Source: FEN-1191 sp963707115 (GTDB lineage Bacteria; Pseudomonadota; Gammaproteobacteria; Steroidobacterales; Steroidobacteraceae). Taken from it: a DNA stretch of 64,000 nucleotides. The notes beneath the pieces were generated by a model. The model had not been told where the DNA came from. It saw nothing but the letters and a program-made list of their open reading frames with translations, and did no database searches. The DNA is taken from positions 62,001-126,000 of the forward strand of contig CAVPOP010000003.1 in NCBI GenBank assembly GCA_963707115.1, written 5' to 3'. How positions within the stretch are numbered: the stretch's first letter is position 1; each line of letters starts with the position of its first letter. The position numbers and the translations under genes are program-made. This document shows, one piece after another, positions 37,645 to 46,612 of this stretch.

Positions 37645-37720
37645 TGGCAAGCGCACAGCTGGACCAGAAGTTGGTGCCGACGGTTTCCCGCCTGAGTGAT
37701 CCGGGCCGCAGCGTATTCCC

Positions 37721-40055
37721 CTACGGGTTCAGTGCCTGCAGAAAGGCCTGCGCCTGCGGGTCCTCGGGCACCAGCTCCACCAACTGCTGTGCGTATCCGC
37801 GGGCTGCGGCGAACTGGCCACGATCGCGTTCCATGGTGGCCAGGGCCTGGAGTATCTCGATATCCGCCGGGAAGTGCTGGTGAGCCTTAACAAGCACTGC
37901 GATGGCTTCCGCCACGCTTCCCTGGCTATGCAGCGCCACGCCGTACACGTACGCGTACCGAGCCTGGTTCGGTGCCAGGCGGACCGCCTGCTGCAATTCA
38001 GCGAGCGCATCCGTAGTGCGTTGTTGTCGCGCCAGCGAGAGTCCGAGGGCGTAGTGGAGCGAGCCATCCTTCGGACTGCTCTGCAGCGCCGAGCGCAGTA
38101 CGGATTCCGCCTGCGATTCATCGCCCGCGGCGCGATACAGGTCGGCCAGGTTGACCGAGGCCGGCACAAAAGCCGGATCAATCGCAAGTGCCTTGCGCAG
38201 TTCAGCCACCCCTCGCTCGTGCTGCCCGGAGACGGCGTAAAAGACACCGAGATTCACGTGCGCTTCGGGACGATCCGCATTGAATTGCTGGGCGGCGACG
38301 TACTCGTCGGTGGCAAGGCGCAGCGCAGCGCGCTCCTCCGCGCTCGCGCTGTCCACGGGTACGCCCGCGAGCGCCTGCGCGGCATCGATGCGCACCGAGC
38401 GCACCGTGTCAGCGCACAAGGGCAACAGCCAGCGCAGGCGCTGCTCGGGCGCCTCGCCGGCCAGGCCCTCGACCGCCGCGCTGCGCACCAGCGGGTCGAC
38501 ATCCCGGAGGGCATTGTGCAGCACTTCGGCGGTGCGCGGCCCGGGGTATCGCGGCAATAGCGCCACAGCGCTCGCGCGCGCGATCGCGGGCTGGTGCGGG
38601 TCTTCGGCCACCGACAGCAGCATCGAGCGGCCGTTCGGGGTGCCGTGCTCGCCTGCGTACAAGGCCTCGGCAAAACTCTGAAAGCCTAGGCGCGGGCTGA
38701 GATGTCCATGCCTGTATCCGGGACAGCGCCCACTGCGCGCCGCGATCCTTGTGGCATTGGTTGCAGGCATTCGGCACCCCCAACGACAGGGTTCGGTCGG
38801 GCCGCGGGATGCGCAGGCTGTGATCATGGCGCGGGTCGACCTGCATGTAGGTGCTGGTCGGCATATGGCAGGCGGCGCACTGCGCGCCGGCAGTGCCCGG
38901 GGAATGGTGCGAGTGCGACGCCGTGTCGAATTGCGCCGGATCATGGCACTGCGCGCACACCAGGTTGCCGGGCGCGCGCAGCTGCAGGGTATGCGGGTCG
39001 TGGCAATCACTGCAGGTGACTCCCATTGAGTGCATCTTGCTCTGCAGGAAGGAGGCGTAGTTGTAGACCTCCCCGCGCATTTGCCCGTCTGGCCAGTACA
39101 GGCCTTCCTCCAGCAACGCGGGTCGGTACGAATCGGAGAGCGGGTGGCCCGGCGGCTCGGCATCGCTGAACTGACCCCGCCGGCTATGGCAGCGGGCGCA
39201 GGTTTCAATTTCCACATTCGTCGTACGCGGGGTGCTGCGTGTGGCCGTCGCCTGTTCCGGCTGGCGGATCCAGTTCGCTCCGCGACGCTCATTGAACAGC
39301 ACGCTCAGGCCCTTGTTGGTGAGTTGCTGCCACTTGCCCTGTTTCTTGGCCCAGCTCAGGTGTTGTGAACCTGGTCCGTGACACGACTCGCAGGCCACGC
39401 TGATTTCGGACCAGGTGGTCTTGAAGGTGTTGCTGGCGACGTCGAAATTCTTGAGCAGGTGGGTGGAATGGCAATCGGCGCACTGGTAGTTCCAGTTCTG
39501 ATCGATCCCGGTCCAATGCAATCGATCCCCCGCCTTGATGGCCTGCCCCGGATAGAGATGAAACCACCGCTGCCCGCCGCGTTCTTTCGGGCGCGTGTCC
39601 CAGGCAATGGAAAGCGCTTGTATGCGCCCATCAGGGAACGGCACCAGGTACTGCTGTAGCGGCGTCAATCCGAAGGTATACGCCACCGGAAAGTCGTGCA
39701 GTTTGCCGTCAGGGCCATCGGTATTGACGAAGTACCGGCCGTCGCGCTTGAAGAAGGTCGAGGTAATTCCCGCATACTGAAACGTCGCGCGGTTGAAATC
39801 GCCCAGCACGCTCTGCGCAGTGGCGCGCTGCATTGCGAGTTGATGCTGCGAACCACGCCACGACGCATATTCCTTGGCATGGCAGCCCGCGCAGGCCGCT
39901 GCGCCGATGTATTGGTGCGCCGGTTGCGGCGCGGAAGGCGCGGGCCGCACGCCCGCTGTGGCGCGGTACAGGCGCAAGCCGCCATAGGCAACTACAGAAA
40001 TCAGCGTTACCCACAGAACCGCGACAAGCGCCTGTCGGGGTGTGCCTGACCGCAC
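37721..40055 (-). pseudogene. octahaem cytochrome c / HEAT-TPR protein, one frameshift
   Basis: Large exported haem protein of about 780 aa if repaired. The N-terminus is a signal anchor (ALVAVLWVTLISVVAYGG). Eight CxxCH haem sites follow in one frame: CAGCH, CADCH, CESCH, CARCH, CSDCH, CAQCH, CAACH and CNQCH. After HKDRGAQWALSRIQAW the frame changes by +1 near 38706-38712 and continues as PRLGFQSFAEALYAGEHGTP, then HEAT-like and about five TPR units to the stop. The class resembles cytochrome c554-type multihaem proteins with C-terminal TPRs, involved in periplasmic electron transfer. GTG 40055 is the nearest normal start. However, the upstream in-frame codons read INKKAKSRADKAL from an ATT at 40124, so a rare or misread start there is likely. 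Confidence 0.8.
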
Positions 40056-40133
40056 GGAGGCTTGGGGTGCCGCCGCGGCTACCCGCAGCGCCTTGTCAGC
40101 GCGGGATTTAGCTTTCTTATTAATAGACCCGGA

Positions 40134-40970
40134 TTACCAACGAAACGCGACCCCGAGCAAGGGCCCGTTAAAACTCTCCGATGCGTCCGGAGAGTCCGAC
40201 TTGAATTTGTAGTCCACGTAACGCCATGCGCCAATGAGTTCGCCCCATTTGAAGGCATAACCCACACCGCTCATCAGCTGCCAGGTCAGCTCAGATTGAC
40301 CGGTACCGACGTCGCCATAGTAGGGGACGAACCACTTGCGATCCGTGCCGAAGGCCAGGCGGCCTTTGACACCCACAATGCCGTCGACAAATGTCTCTCT
40401 GGTTTCGCCATGGCCAGCGCGCCCCGGAGCGGGAATCGGACCCACGTTGCCATTGAGGGTCCAGTCGAGCGTCGTTTTAGTGTCCAACAGGCGAGCGCCA
40501 CCGAACACGTCCAGCACCGCCCCGTCACCGGCCAGCGCGCGGTAAGTGCCCGCCACCGTCCACATCAGGCTCTTGAGATCGAAGTTCACGCTCGCAGACA
40601 CGTCCGCGGGCAACCCGATTTTGCCGATGGTTAGGTCATGAAACTGTGATTTGAACTGACCCACGTCCATATAGATGACGTCGGTGAACACTCCCCATTC
40701 GTCCTTGCGCGCCTCGAAGGATCCCAGGACACCGAATTTCAGGTTACTGAACAGATCACTGGCATCGACCGTGACGTCCGTGCTGCCGCCGTTGGGCAAG
40801 GTCGATTTGGCGGCAATATCGGCGTAGTAGCCGTAAATGAGGGCAGTGAACTGCCAGTCTCCATTCCCCCGGGTCACATCAGTGGCCACCGGATCGGCCA
40901 CGGCACGACCAGGCAGCAGGGCCGCTGACGTGCAAATCAGGGCGGCCACAATGGAGAGGGTACTCTTCAT
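40134..40970 (-). CDS. outer-membrane beta-barrel protein
   Basis: 278-aa protein with signal peptide (MKSTLSIVAALICTSAALLPG). ATG 40970 is chosen because upstream in-frame codons are not signal-like. The mature chain alternates short amphipathic strands (WQFTALIYGYYADIAAKS, GVFTDVIYMDVGQF, AGTYRALAGDG, WRYVDYKFKSD) and ends in the terminal aromatic GVAFRW recognised by the BAM machine. Probably a 10-12-strand barrel of unknown cargo. It precedes the cytochrome gene by 78 bases on the same strand and may be cotranscribed with it. Confidence 0.8.
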   Translation of the reverse strand: MKSTLSIVAALICTSAALLPGRAVADPVATDVTRGNGDWQFTALIYGYYADIAAKSTLPNGGSTDVTVDASDLFSNLKFGVLGSFEARKDEWGVFTDVIYMDVGQFKSQFHDLTIGKIGLPADVSASVNFDLKSLMWTVAGTYRALAGDGAVLDVFGGARLLDTKTTLDWTLNGNVGPIPAPGRAGHGETRETFVDGIVGVKGRLAFGTDRKWFVPYYGDVGTGQSELTWQLMSGVGYAFKWGELIGAWRYVDYKFKSDSPDASESFNGPLLGVAFRW

Positions 40971-41180
40971 GATTTCGACGACTCTAAGACAACGGGGCCA
41001 TACGAGCCGTTTGCGGCCGACCACTGAGGCGGAAGGCCGGCAAATTTGCTAAGACCGTACGCGCAAAACTTACCACGAACCCCCGACCAATCCAAGAAAT
41101 CCGGGCAGATCGCGTGCCGACGCGGCGTGTCCGGGGGACCGCGTAGGCCGGCCATGCGCTACCCCCCCGGCGGGGGCTGG

Positions 41181-41188
41181 TATACAAT
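41181..41188 (+). promoter_or_regulatory. putative extended -10 of the first SYLF gene
   Basis: TATACAAT preceded by TGG gives an extended -10-like element 35 bases before the ATG at 41223. An AGGAAC ribosome site stands 7 bases before that ATG. No clear -35 is present; a GC-rich inverted repeat lies directly upstream. Confidence 0.35.
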
Positions 41189-41222
41189 GCACACGTCCCA
41201 TCGTTGCTATAGGAACCTCGCC

Positions 41223-41789
41223 ATGAAGAAGATTACAATTATTGGCGCACTGCTCGCCGTGTTTGCCGTGCTCAACGCGCCTGCCCGCGCTGATGAATAT
41301 TCCGACACCGTCTCGGTGTTCAAGAATGCCGGCGCCAGCAGCAAGTTTTTTTCCAACTGTTACGGCTATGCCGTGTTCCCAACTATAGGTAAGGGTGGAA
41401 TCGGTGTGGGCGGCGCTCATGGCTCGGGGCGTGTGTACGCCCACGGTAAGCACGTGGGCGATACCAAGATGACTCAGTTGACCGTCGGGCTGCAGCTGGG
41501 CGGCCAGGCCTTCAGCCAGATTATTTTCTTCGAGGATGAACGCTCGTTCACCGAATTCACCTCGGGGAATTTTGAATTTGGTGCGCAGGCGAGTGCGATA
41601 GCGATCACCGCGAGCGCGTCGGCCAGCGCCGGTACCACGGGTGAGACAGCCGGGGCCAGCGGCGGCAAGAATGATGCGAAGACGTCGGGCAATTACCACA
41701 AGGGCATGGCGGTGTTCACCGTTGCCAAGGGTGGCTTGATGTACGAAGCCGCGCTTGGTGGCCAGAAGTTCTCCTACAAGGCTATCTGA
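41223..41789 (+). CDS. SYLF-domain lipid-binding protein (YSC84-like), copy 1
   Basis: 188-aa exported protein. Signal peptide MKKITIIGALLAVFAVL with ARA cleavage. The body is a SYLF/DUF500 domain: FKNAGASSKFFSNCYGYAVFP, GKGGIGVGGAHGSGRVYAHG, TVGLQLGGQAFSQIIFFEDE and GNFEFGAQASAIAITASAS, ending KGGLMYEAALGGQKFSY. SYLF domains bind phosphoinositides in eukaryotes; bacterial ones are periplasmic or outer-membrane-associated with presumed lipid binding. A nearly identical copy lies at 45770-46336 in inverted orientation, flanking the DUF4105 and patatin genes. Confidence 0.9.
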   Translation: MKKITIIGALLAVFAVLNAPARADEYSDTVSVFKNAGASSKFFSNCYGYAVFPTIGKGGIGVGGAHGSGRVYAHGKHVGDTKMTQLTVGLQLGGQAFSQIIFFEDERSFTEFTSGNFEFGAQASAIAITASASASAGTTGETAGASGGKNDAKTSGNYHKGMAVFTVAKGGLMYEAALGGQKFSYKAI

Positions 41790-42098
41790 CTTCTACTGGT
41801 CGGCTCGCTTGGCGTGCCGCGGGGTCTTGCGGCGGGACGACCGGGAAGCTGAATGAGGCACTGGCTGGGATCGGAACATCCGGTGCCGGCGGCGGCTGCC
41901 GCTGGAGCAGGTCCAGGCATCCGCACCTGACTCCAGATATCCTCAACCAGCGCCTCGCGGCGCGGATCGAGTGTTTGCCTGCTGAGCGCCGCGGCCCTGC
42001 GGTATTGCAGTAGGCAATCCTCGCATTGCCGGCTTAGGAAGCGCAGCAGTCAACACGACGACCAGGGCGTGGTTTGATCTCCGACGCTGTCCCTGCCA
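41790..42098. other. 309-base convergent intergenic region
   Basis: Between the ends of the first SYLF gene and the DUF4105 gene. On the minus strand a stop-free frame of about 88 codons (CTG after a TGA at about 42052, ending in a TAG inside the SYLF gene end) would encode RQCEDCLLQYRRAAALSRQ followed by an Ala/Pro-rich tail. It has no normal start codon, so it is not called as a gene. No clear terminator hairpin was seen. Confidence 0.4.
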
Positions 42099-43148
42099 TC
42101 AGTTTGCCGTAGGCTGCCGTGGCGCAGTTGCAGGGGGCGACGAGACCCGAATCTGCCGTGAAAAGTCCGGCGCCTGGTCGGCGGCCTGCGCACGCGCGTT
42201 GACGATGCTGCGCCGCTGCAGTTCGCTGAACGGAATGGTCGTATCCAGCCTGTCAGACTCATACAGATACTCAGGCACATGTCCGCTGATCAGGATCTTC
42301 CAAGAGAACGGCAAGTGGTCCGGATTGACGCGCGACTGCAGCCAGATATTGGTGGTGCAGTTGGTGGTCAGTGAGTTGTAGAACTCCGGGTGTTGCTTTA
42401 GGGCGTTGATCCTGTCCAGGTAGCTGAGAAACAACCGCTGTCCGTCCCCGCTCGTGCCTTTGAGCCGGTAGATGTGGACCTCTTCGGGTGGGTCCTTGCG
42501 ATAATTGGTGCGCAGTCGGACCACGTCCCGCTCATCCGCGACTACGTAGTACAGCTCATATTGACGAAAAAATCCCTTGACGGTCGAGAATCCCTCGTTG
42601 CGCAGCTTCCGCGCCTCGATCGAAATCGCCAGGTAATCCTGTCCGCCAAACCCGAAGCTCAGAAAAATATGAGCAATCTGGGGACCCATCCAGTAGACCG
42701 CGATCAGGTCCACCGACTCGAGCCGCCGCAGGTCAAAGGTCTTGTCGTAGTACGCCGGGGTGAAATCAGTTTCGGTGCGGTAATCAAAATTGCGGATGTT
42801 GTGCACGGTGACAAGATTGCCCTCGATCGTGGCGTAGGGGAGGACCGCAACCTCGGTTTGCCAGTCGCGATCGTTCGAAGGCTTGAGCGCACTCCAAGCC
42901 ACCAGCAACACCAAAAAAACCGCCAGGTAGGCCGCGAGCGCTCGCCAGCGCCACCGACGCAGGCCCAGTGCAATGAGTGTGGTCAGCGTGGCCAGCGCAA
43001 AGGCCGCCGAGAGAGCCGCTCGCAACACAGCATTCGCGTCATCGAAGTACCAGAGCGCCAACGCTCCCCATGCACCAACCACGGCTATAATCAGCCCAAG
43101 CAGCAAAAACCCGGCCACCGAAACCACCTGATTGATTAGCTTAGCCAT
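42099..43148 (-). CDS. DUF4105 (Lnb N-terminal periplasmic domain) protein
   Basis: 349-aa inner-membrane anchored protein with two or three N-terminal helices (VAGFLLLGLIIAVVGAWGA, AFALATLTTLIALGL, YLAVFLVLLVAWSAL). A periplasmic DUF4105 domain follows. The family's putative active positions are visible: His in GPQIAHIFLSFGF, Glu in LAISIEARK and Cys in SLTTNCTTNIW, an arrangement like permuted NlpC/P60-type thiol hydrolases. The C-terminus is a low-complexity Pro/Ala tail. DUF4105 is otherwise known at the N-terminus of lacto-N-biosidases and as a stand-alone envelope protein without assigned function. It is divergent from the patatin gene, 283 bases away. Confidence 0.85.
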   Translation of the reverse strand: MAKLINQVVSVAGFLLLGLIIAVVGAWGALALWYFDDANAVLRAALSAAFALATLTTLIALGLRRWRWRALAAYLAVFLVLLVAWSALKPSNDRDWQTEVAVLPYATIEGNLVTVHNIRNFDYRTETDFTPAYYDKTFDLRRLESVDLIAVYWMGPQIAHIFLSFGFGGQDYLAISIEARKLRNEGFSTVKGFFRQYELYYVVADERDVVRLRTNYRKDPPEEVHIYRLKGTSGDGQRLFLSYLDRINALKQHPEFYNSLTTNCTTNIWLQSRVNPDHLPFSWKILISGHVPEYLYESDRLDTTIPFSELQRRSIVNARAQAADQAPDFSRQIRVSSPPATAPRQPTAN

Positions 43149-43431
43149 GCTGTGCCCTGTTGCTCGCGGGCGGTGGGAAATACGGCTCGGCTGGTGGTGT
43201 TCTCATTCGATCACCAAGGTGGGGCCGCCCAGACCACGCGCGGATTGTGTGCTTCCTGTTGTGTGGCGGATGCTACCACGGGCTAAAGTCGACACTGAAC
43301 CATGAGCTAAAATTGCCATGCTGATATTGTCCCGCGACACGGGTTCGCCACCCGCGTTTCTACACACTGACCCTTCAAATACCAGCGGATCCACGATGTA
43401 CCTGCAGGTGTCGCCAATCCCGGAGTGTCGT

Positions 43432-45735
43432 ATGGCACCAAAACCAGAAGCCGAATTTGTCCCGAGCGTCTCGATGGGCAAGCGCCGCGCGTTAGCACTG
43501 CTGGTGGCGTTCCTGTGTGCTGCGGGTGCCCCGCAGGCTGCCGAGTCCCCCCATGGCGCCGCTGCCAGTGGCGACCATCCGGGCCCGCGACCACGAATTG
43601 GCCTGGTGCTCGCCGGCGGGGGAGCCAAGGGCGGGGCCCACATCGGCGTACTGAAGGTCCTCGAACGCATGCACGTGCCCATCGACTGCGTCGTCGGCAC
43701 GAGCATGGGCGCGTTGGTCGGTGGGGGATACGCTTCCGGACTGCCCGCCGCCGATATCGAGCGCTTCGTACGGGGCATTGATTGGAAGATGGTCGTGGGC
43801 GGAGTAGGCACGCGGGAACTTGAACCCGCGGAGCAGCGACGGAACGATGACCTCGCCGCTTCGATCGGCGAGCTGGGCGTGTCGGGCGAGGGCGTCGTGG
43901 TCCCGGCGGGACTGGTCAACACCAGCACCATTGAGGACTTGCTGCGAAGTTACGTCGCACAGGCCCGACTCGAACCCGACTTCGACCGCCTGCCGATTCG
44001 CTACCGGGCGGTGGCGACCGACATGGTCACCGGCAATATGGTCGTCCTGGATCATGGCGACCTCGCCACCGTTATGCGGGCGAGCATGGCCATTCCAGGC
44101 GCATTCGCCCCGGTTGCGAACGGCAAACAAATCCTCTCTGACGGTTTCGTGGTCCGGAATATTCCGGTGGACGTTGCGCGCCAGACCTGCGCCGATGTGG
44201 TGATCGTCGTAAAACTCGTCGCGCCTTCGGTAGAACCCGAACACCTGCGCTCCGCGCCCCAGCTGCTCTCGCGCACCATGGATGTCATGGTGGAGGCCAA
44301 TGAGAACGCGCAACTGAGCACGCTGACTGAGCGCGACGTCCGCATCGATGTGCCTATGGGCGACATCGGCACCTCGGACTTCGACCGGATTCCCGACACG
44401 ATTCCGCTGGGCGAGGCCGCGGCGCAGGCGGTCGCTGATCGCCTGGCCCGCTATTCGGTATCACCCCAGGAATACACCGCCTGGCGAAATAGCATCAGCA
44501 CGCATCAGCAACTCGAGAGCAAGGTGGCCGCCGTTCGATTCGAGGGACTCAAGCACGTCAACAGTGAATACCTGCGCTCATTTACCAAGGTGCAGGCGGG
44601 TGACCCCGTCGACACCGCAAGGATCAGCCAGGATGCCCTGAGAATGGGCGCGATCGAGGACCTCGATTCGGTCGAGTACCGATTGGTAGGCGACCCTGGC
44701 AATCCGGAACTGGTCTGGGTGCCCAAGGAGAAGGCATCGACCCGCGATTTTCTACGCCCGAGCATTGGCCTGCGAGCTGACGGGGACGGCGAGATGAATT
44801 TCGTGCTGGGCGCACAGCACGTGCGCCGCTGGCTGAACGAACTCGGCGGCCAATGGCGCAACAACCTCAAGGTGGGCTACGAAACCTCCATTGCCACCAG
44901 CCTGTATCAGCCGCTGAACGCCGCGCAGACCTATTTTGTCGAACCGCAGCTCCTATTGCGGCGCACTAACGAAGCGCTTTTTAATGACGGCAACCGCGTG
45001 GCCAATTACCAATTCGTCGATTCCGGTGGACAGTTCGACCTCGGCGCCGCGCTCGCACAGAACGGCCAGCTCAGGGTCGGGTACTGGAATCAGCGGCATC
45101 GCTCAATCCTAACGACGGGCATCCCCCAGTTCCCCGCGTTCGACACGCGCGATGCCGGACTGACGGCCGAGTTCAGGTACGATTCGCGCGACGCGCCCGC
45201 TTTTGCCATGCGCGGCGTGGCCGCCGAGGTGGATTATCTGCAGTCGGGGGTCTCCCTGGGCGCGGATCGGGACTGGCGGCTCATCGAGGGCGGTCTGCGC
45301 ACCCAGTTTCCCGTGGGCAGGAATCTGATGTGGGCCACGGTGGCCGGCGGAGCGGACCTCGGTAACAATCTACCGCCTGACCGGGCGTTCGCACTGGGCG
45401 GAACCAGCTTCCCCGGTTACCAGGTGGACGAGCTGCGGATGCGCAGTTACTGGACTGCCAGCGGCAGCTTCCTGTGGCGGTTGATCGATCTCATGACGAT
45501 CAGGAACAAGGCGCTGTACGGCGGCTTCGCCGTGCAGGCCGGGCACCTCTATCACCGTGTCGATCCGGTGCCGGACGGGACGATCTACGGCGCCTCCGTG
45601 TATCTGGGCGGCCCGACTCCGGTGGGCGCGCTCACCCTAGGCGTCGGGGCAGCGTCAAACTCCTGGAGCGTGTGGCTGGCGCTGGGCCAGCCCATCGGCA
45701 GCGGCTCGATACTGGACAAGAGTCTGTTCCGATAA
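43432..45735 (+). CDS. PlpD-like patatin phospholipase with POTRA and Omp85-type barrel
   Basis: 767-aa type Vd autotransporter-like protein. ATG 43432 is preferred for its GGAG site at 6 bases, though ATG 43474 would give a tighter signal peptide (RRALALLVAFLCAAGAP) and ATG 43318 a longer tail. The patatin domain has the oxyanion GGGAKGGAHIG, nucleophile Ser91 in GTSMGALVGGG and Asp237 in LSDGFVVRN, completing the Ser-Asp dyad. A POTRA unit follows (VAAVRFEGLKHVNSEYLRSF), then a BamA/TamA-type 16-strand barrel to the C-terminus. It should be an outer-membrane or surface lipase of phospholipids. Both flanks carry SYLF lipid-binding protein genes, which fits a lipid-related role. Confidence 0.9.
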   Translation: MAPKPEAEFVPSVSMGKRRALALLVAFLCAAGAPQAAESPHGAAASGDHPGPRPRIGLVLAGGGAKGGAHIGVLKVLERMHVPIDCVVGTSMGALVGGGYASGLPAADIERFVRGIDWKMVVGGVGTRELEPAEQRRNDDLAASIGELGVSGEGVVVPAGLVNTSTIEDLLRSYVAQARLEPDFDRLPIRYRAVATDMVTGNMVVLDHGDLATVMRASMAIPGAFAPVANGKQILSDGFVVRNIPVDVARQTCADVVIVVKLVAPSVEPEHLRSAPQLLSRTMDVMVEANENAQLSTLTERDVRIDVPMGDIGTSDFDRIPDTIPLGEAAAQAVADRLARYSVSPQEYTAWRNSISTHQQLESKVAAVRFEGLKHVNSEYLRSFTKVQAGDPVDTARISQDALRMGAIEDLDSVEYRLVGDPGNPELVWVPKEKASTRDFLRPSIGLRADGDGEMNFVLGAQHVRRWLNELGGQWRNNLKVGYETSIATSLYQPLNAAQTYFVEPQLLLRRTNEALFNDGNRVANYQFVDSGGQFDLGAALAQNGQLRVGYWNQRHRSILTTGIPQFPAFDTRDAGLTAEFRYDSRDAPAFAMRGVAAEVDYLQSGVSLGADRDWRLIEGGLRTQFPVGRNLMWATVAGGADLGNNLPPDRAFALGGTSFPGYQVDELRMRSYWTASGSFLWRLIDLMTIRNKALYGGFAVQAGHLYHRVDPVPDGTIYGASVYLGGPTPVGALTLGVGAASNSWSVWLALGQPIGSGSILDKSLFR

Positions 45736-45769
45736 GCGTGCCCTACGCATGGCACCGCTCGCTTGCCCG

Positions 45770-46336
45770 TTAGAGCGGGTGATAGGAGAACTTCTGCCCG
45801 CCGATGGCCGCTTCGAACATCAGCCCGCCCTTGGCGACGGTGAACACCGCCATGCCCTTGTAATAACCGCCGGCCGTGGTGGCGTCCTTCTGCCCGCCGC
45901 TGGCCCCGGCCGTCCCACCCGTCGTTCCGGCGCTGGCCGAAGCGCCCGCGGTAATCGCCACCGCGCTCGCCTGGGCGCCGAACTCGAAGTTCCCGGAGGT
46001 GAATTCCTTGAATGACCGTTCATCCTGGAAGAAGATGATCTGGCTGAAGGCCTGGCCGCCCATCTGCAGCCCGACGGACAACTGCGTCATCCTGGCATCG
46101 CCCACGTACTTGTCGTGGGCGTACACGTGCCCCGAGCCGTAAGCACCACCCACCCAAAATGCACCCTTGCCAACCGTTGGAAACACGGCGTAGCCATAGC
46201 TATTGCTGAAGTACGTGCCGCTCGCCCCGGCGTTCTTGAAGATGGAAATCGTGTCGGTATAGTCGTCGGCGTGCGCGGCAGGGCCGGCCAGTGCAAGCCC
46301 AACGACACAGGCCAGGGCGGAGATTCTGTACTTCAT
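45770..46336 (-). CDS. SYLF-domain lipid-binding protein (YSC84-like), copy 2
   Basis: 188-aa exported SYLF protein, same length as copy 1 at 41223-41789 and identical at most mature positions (for example GGQAFSQIIFF, FTSGNFEFGAQASA, KGMAVFTVAKGGLM). Differences cluster in the signal peptide and in GKGAFWVGGAYGSGH, where copy 1 has GKGGIGVGGAHGSGR. ATG 46336. It is convergent with the patatin gene, 34 bases from its stop. The two copies on opposite strands make a 5-kb inverted arrangement around DUF4105 and patatin. Confidence 0.9.
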   Translation of the reverse strand: MKYRISALACVVGLALAGPAAHADDYTDTISIFKNAGASGTYFSNSYGYAVFPTVGKGAFWVGGAYGSGHVYAHDKYVGDARMTQLSVGLQMGGQAFSQIIFFQDERSFKEFTSGNFEFGAQASAVAITAGASASAGTTGGTAGASGGQKDATTAGGYYKGMAVFTVAKGGLMFEAAIGGQKFSYHPL

Positions 46337-46563
46337 AAATAAGACTCCATCATGAAATGAGGGGTTGTTAGGAACTCAGTGAGCGGAGCACCTCGGCGGC
46401 GCCGCCGGGGACGATCCAGTCTGGTGGGATCGCCCCCCGTTACTGCAGCAACTCCCGGGGCCATATTAGCACCGAGCTCGCAGATCACGTGGGCGCGGCC
46501 TCATCGTGGCCGGACACTGCTCAGCCAATGGCACGGTGAGGCTTCCGGTCGCGTTGGGTCGGC

Positions 46564-46576
46564 CTGGGGTCCCCAG
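46564..46576 (-). terminator. hairpin downstream of the AsmA gene
   Basis: Arms CTGGGG and CCCCAG flank a single T, 27 bases after the AsmA stop on the minus strand. With the repeat at 46595-46612 it forms a double-hairpin 3' end. No T-run follows. Confidence 0.35.
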
Positions 46577-46594
46577 TCAGTACACCCGACTCGG

Positions 46595-46612
46595 GGCCCG
46601 CCTCAGCGGGCC
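46595..46612 (-). terminator. hairpin spanning the AsmA stop codon
   Basis: Perfect arms GGCCCGC (46595-46601) and GCGGGCC (46606-46612) with loop CTCA, which holds the TGA stop of the AsmA gene. The layout matches the hairpin at the end of the S33-type hydrolase gene (22453-22477). Confidence 0.5.

Noticed and set aside
46394..46407. 14-base palindrome CGGCGGC/GCCGCCG
   Set aside because: Self-complementary runs like this are expected by chance in sequence of this GC content and nothing else supports a site.
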